From Flavobacterium sp. (lineage in GTDB: Bacteria; Bacteroidota; Bacteroidia; Flavobacteriales; Flavobacteriaceae), in contig NZ_SEBR01000026.1 in the NCBI RefSeq assembly GCF_004295795.1, positions 1-53,755 of the forward strand: 53,755 nucleotides of DNA, given 5' to 3'. Below the pieces are notes generated by a model. The model worked only from the letters and a program-made list of their open reading frames with translations, had not been told where the DNA came from and did no database searches. Positions 51,497 through 53,755 of this stretch are shown in pieces (positions within the stretch are counted from its first letter, which is position 1; each line of letters begins with the position of its first letter). The position numbers and the translations under genes were made by a program.

Positions 51497-53283
51497 GTGA
51501 TGTACAAAAATCCCGAATAAGGTTTCGGATAATCCGGATCGTGCAATTCCAGAACGTAGTAATAAGTCCCGTCCGGCGCTTCTCCGTCAGACCATTTCAA
51601 ACCCTTGGAAACGCGGCCGTTCCACTCTTCGGTGTTGTTTGTTCCTGACCAGATCTGAACGCCCCATCTATTGTAGACGAAAAGTTTGTAGTTCAGGAAA
51701 ATATCGCGCAATCCGGCAATATGGAAAACGTCGTTTATGCCGTCTCCGTTGGCCGAAATGAAATTGTAAACGGTCGGCGGACAATTTCTTACGGTAAGTA
51801 AAAAGCTTCCGACGTTGTAGCAATCGGCGCCCTGAACGCGAAAATAAACCGTGAAAGGCGTGCTCGGAGCCACAAAATTTCCGGTATTGAGGATTTCCCC
51901 GATTCCGTTTTCGGCATTTTCTTGCGATGTATAAAATGAAATCTGATAAGAAGGATCAAGTCCGATGGTAGTTGCGTAGTCCGAAAAATCAAAAGTGCCT
52001 GAAGTCAAGCCCAAATTGCACGAAACCAGATTTTCGGGCTGATTGAATCCGGGCAAAGGAAGCAAAGTCACCGTCGCGACAAATTGGTTGTTGGTTTCGT
52101 TCAATTCCGTGACAACGCCCACATTCTGGCCATTGTCGTCCACCAAAAGCGTCAGGGTAAAACCATCGGGAAGATCGTCCGGAATCGTCAAGGTAATTTG
52201 TCCCGATTCGCTTCCGCCGATAGGAATCAACTGTTGCGTCGCGGCTTGTCCGACCAAAATCCCATCGGCATAGAAAGCGATTGGCGTCGCCGCCTCGAGA
52301 TCGTCCGTGCTGTTCACGTTGCTAACCGTGTAATCGACGACAATCTGTTGCGAATTGCAGAACACCGAAATAGTGTCCGACACGATAGTCGCATCGGGCA
52401 ATTGACTGTTCAACTTGGTCACCACCGCGTTCACCATCACGACATCCTGTTCGGAATGCAAGGTGATTTCGGCCGTCGTATCGCCTATATTGATATTACC
52501 CTGAATCTCGTAAACGTCAAGATCCATGTTGTAAAGCTGGTCAGAATTCGTGAAAGTGTTTGTGCCGTTGAAAGCGTTGTTCCAAGGATTCAAAGCATTC
52601 GACAACACATCGCCATTGATCGTAAGCGATTCCATATTGGCAATATTCTTGTCACCTTCCCACGCCAGAAACCCGATTTTTGCGCCCACGTTGTCAATCA
52701 CGTTCAGACTGTTCAGTGAAATCGTGATTTCCGTAGGAACGGCCTGCATTCCGTCGTAAACGTTGAGTTGGTTCAGCGGAAGCGAATTGTTCTTGTAGAC
52801 CACGACAATCGCCCAACCGGCAAAGTTCGTACGATTCGTGAAAGCAAAGTTGATGTAGTTCGAAACATCGAGCTCGCTCAAAGTATAAGTGCCGTTTCCC
52901 GTCGCCTGAACTTGCGCAGTGACGTCGGCGAATGCGCTGAAATAATCATAGGTGTTGCCGCTTACCCATTGATGGGCGAAAGTGCGCTCGGCAGTGATCG
53001 GGACGCCGTTCAATTCCACCTGGAAATCCCCGAAACCGCAGCCAGCCCAATACAGGTAAGCCGCTTCGATCTGATCGTTTGCGGTGAGGTTGAAATCGGC
53101 CGCCGTCGAAGTCAGCACAGTCGGCACAGGCATGTACGAATTTTCCATCGTATTCATCGTATTGCCAAAAAACACGAAGTCGTAACGCCCGTTGAATTGT
53201 TGGTAAAGCGAAATATCCTGGGCAAAACTGCCGAGGGAAAAAAGGAGGGAAGCGATGAGGATTTTGAGTAGTTGTGGTTTCAC
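51490..53283 (-). CDS. secreted T9SS type B (gliding motility-associated C-terminal) protein
   Basis: 597 aa. A signal peptide (about 1-20) precedes an N-terminal ~270-residue beta-rich domain (YLYWAGCGFGDFQVELNG near 72-89). Adhesin-like Ig/CARDB repeats follow (VDYTVSNVNSTDDLEAATPIAFYADGIL region, about 312-410), then a linker. The type B T9SS sorting domain closes it (about 500-597: FISANGDGINDVFHI, FVYNRWGVQIWSG, NGRVSKG, DGTYYYVLEL, SGFLYITQ). It is predicted to pass T9SS and be anchored or released at the surface; role probably adhesion or matrix, unproven. No ATG suits the start. TTG (53286) and GTG (53283) are possible; GTG gives the cleaner signal peptide. Confidence 0.87.
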   Translation of the reverse strand: MKPQLLKILIASLLFSLGSFAQDISLYQQFNGRYDFVFFGNTMNTMENSYMPVPTVLTSTAADFNLTANDQIEAAYLYWAGCGFGDFQVELNGVPITAERTFAHQWVSGNTYDYFSAFADVTAQVQATGNGTYTLSELDVSNYINFAFTNRTNFAGWAIVVVYKNNSLPLNQLNVYDGMQAVPTEITISLNSLNVIDNVGAKIGFLAWEGDKNIANMESLTINGDVLSNALNPWNNAFNGTNTFTNSDQLYNMDLDVYEIQGNINIGDTTAEITLHSEQDVVMVNAVVTKLNSQLPDATIVSDTISVFCNSQQIVVDYTVSNVNSTDDLEAATPIAFYADGILVGQAATQQLIPIGGSESGQITLTIPDDLPDGFTLTLLVDDNGQNVGVVTELNETNNQFVATVTLLPLPGFNQPENLVSCNLGLTSGTFDFSDYATTIGLDPSYQISFYTSQENAENGIGEILNTGNFVAPSTPFTVYFRVQGADCYNVGSFLLTVRNCPPTVYNFISANGDGINDVFHIAGLRDIFLNYKLFVYNRWGVQIWSGTNNTEEWNGRVSKGLKWSDGEAPDGTYYYVLELHDPDYPKPYSGFLYITQ

Positions 53284-53364
53284 CAAGCATCGATTTGCGT
53301 TAAAGATACGGATTTTGGGAAAGGTTGCTTTTGGAAATTAGCGTTGTGGTGTTTTGGTTTATTT

Positions 53365-53755
53365 TGGAGCTTTTTCCGGCTGACTGGCACTAGCTTTTTT
53401 GCAAAAGCCGGTTTTTCTAGGGCTTGAAACGAGCTTCCTTCGGTCGCTGTTTCAAGTCAAGAAAATCACGTCTTTTTCTGCAAAAGGCTAGTTGCCCGCA
53501 TCCGGGCTAGGGATTGTCGTAATACGATTTCTCGCTTTTAATTTTGTTTCTGTGTTTACGGAAATTATCTCACTCTCGAAGCGTAAATAAAAAAGCTGCG
53601 CTTTTTTGCTTCTTTTCGCCGGCTGCGCCGTCGCCTGCTTTGATTTTCTTTCGTCGCCTGCCAGCGGGGCTTACTTTTGCCTCGCCGCAAAAGTAACAAA
53701 AAGGCTCGCGGCACGACCGATTTTGGCGACCTGACAGCCTTGGAAATTCGGGAAT
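53365..53755 (-). repeat. composite dispersed repeat, copy 3 (inverted)
   Basis: The reverse complement of 1-368, including the middle block missing from copy 2. The right edge carries the GGTCGCCAAAATCGG block and then the GACAGCCTTGGAAATTCGG arm also seen at 6257-6276. It lies ~80 bases upstream of the T9SS type B gene and may contain its promoter. The window ends inside or at the end of the element. Confidence 0.85.
53376..53505. repeat. 130-bp imperfect long hairpin, copy 3
   Basis: Inverted copy of 228-357, CCGG to CCGG, same length. The loop reads GCTTCCTTCGGTCGCTG. Confidence 0.85.

Noticed and set aside
1..53755. Phage, integrative element or insertion sequence, tRNA or rRNA.
   Set aside because: No transposase, integrase, structural phage gene, or tRNA/rRNA-like sequence was recognised; the repeats appear non-autonomous.

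Overview
The window looks like chromosomal DNA of a flavobacterium (Bacteroidota, Flavobacteriaceae, Flavobacterium-like). The evidence is type IX secretion sorting domains (type A and type B) on two large secreted proteins, promoters of the TTTG/TAnnTTTG type, the absence of Shine-Dalgarno sites, LES-type lipoprotein signals, and gene families typical of the group (DUF5606, DUF349, OstA-like, retropepsin with PDZ). No rRNA, tRNA, phage genes, transposase or CRISPR array was recognised. About 41 protein genes are supported.

Layout. 1-438: end of a dispersed composite repeat. 0.4-5.0 kb (+): FUSC membrane protein, peptide deformylase, DUF5606 protein, MazG. 5.0-6.6 kb: non-coding tandem repeats and a second copy of the composite repeat. 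6.6-13.0 kb (-): a giant T9SS-secreted protein, a phosphotransferase and an AT-rich Ntn-hydrolase with a membrane tail. 13.2-21.9 kb (-): DUF349 protein, aroE, a TPR protein, a class III aminotransferase and an OstA/LptA-like protein. 22.6-25.6 kb (+): GH13 amylase, PH-domain protein, DUF2007-like membrane protein. 25.6-28.7 kb (-): nhaA, a GNAT acetyltransferase and purA. 28.7-30.0 kb: repeats. Then fur (-), three tandem paralogous surface lipoproteins (+), a YdeI/DUF1905 protein (-), a small acidic protein (+) and relA/spoT (-). 36.0-37.2 kb: repeats. 37.2-39.2 kb (+): aldo/keto reductase and AraC regulator. 39.3-44.0 kb (-): retropepsin-PDZ, serine hydrolase, SpoU methyltransferase and a membrane protein. 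44.0-44.7 kb: a 347-bp tandem duplication. 44.7-50.0 kb (-): a tight five-gene SpoIIM-DUF4129-DUF4350-MoxR-DUF58 operon, divergent from RDD and TRIC-type membrane genes (+). 51.5-53.3 kb (-): T9SS type B protein, followed by a third, inverted copy of the composite repeat at the window end.

How it fits together. The minus-strand set spoT, fur, purA, ostA, aminotransferase, TPR, aroE and DUF349 looks like a housekeeping backbone (stringent response, metal regulation, purine synthesis, envelope lipid transport, shikimate pathway). Accessory genes, mostly on the plus strand and flanked by repeats, appear to have been dropped into it. The most notable observations are: several -7 boxes lying 3-4 nt from the start codon, which predicts leaderless mRNAs; the diversifying lipoprotein triplet; the poorly understood MoxR membrane cluster; and an unusually rich set of dispersed palindromes and structured repeats (a 130-bp hairpin, a Flavo-1-like RNA element, a 17-bp palindrome and GCAGNN hexamer arrays).
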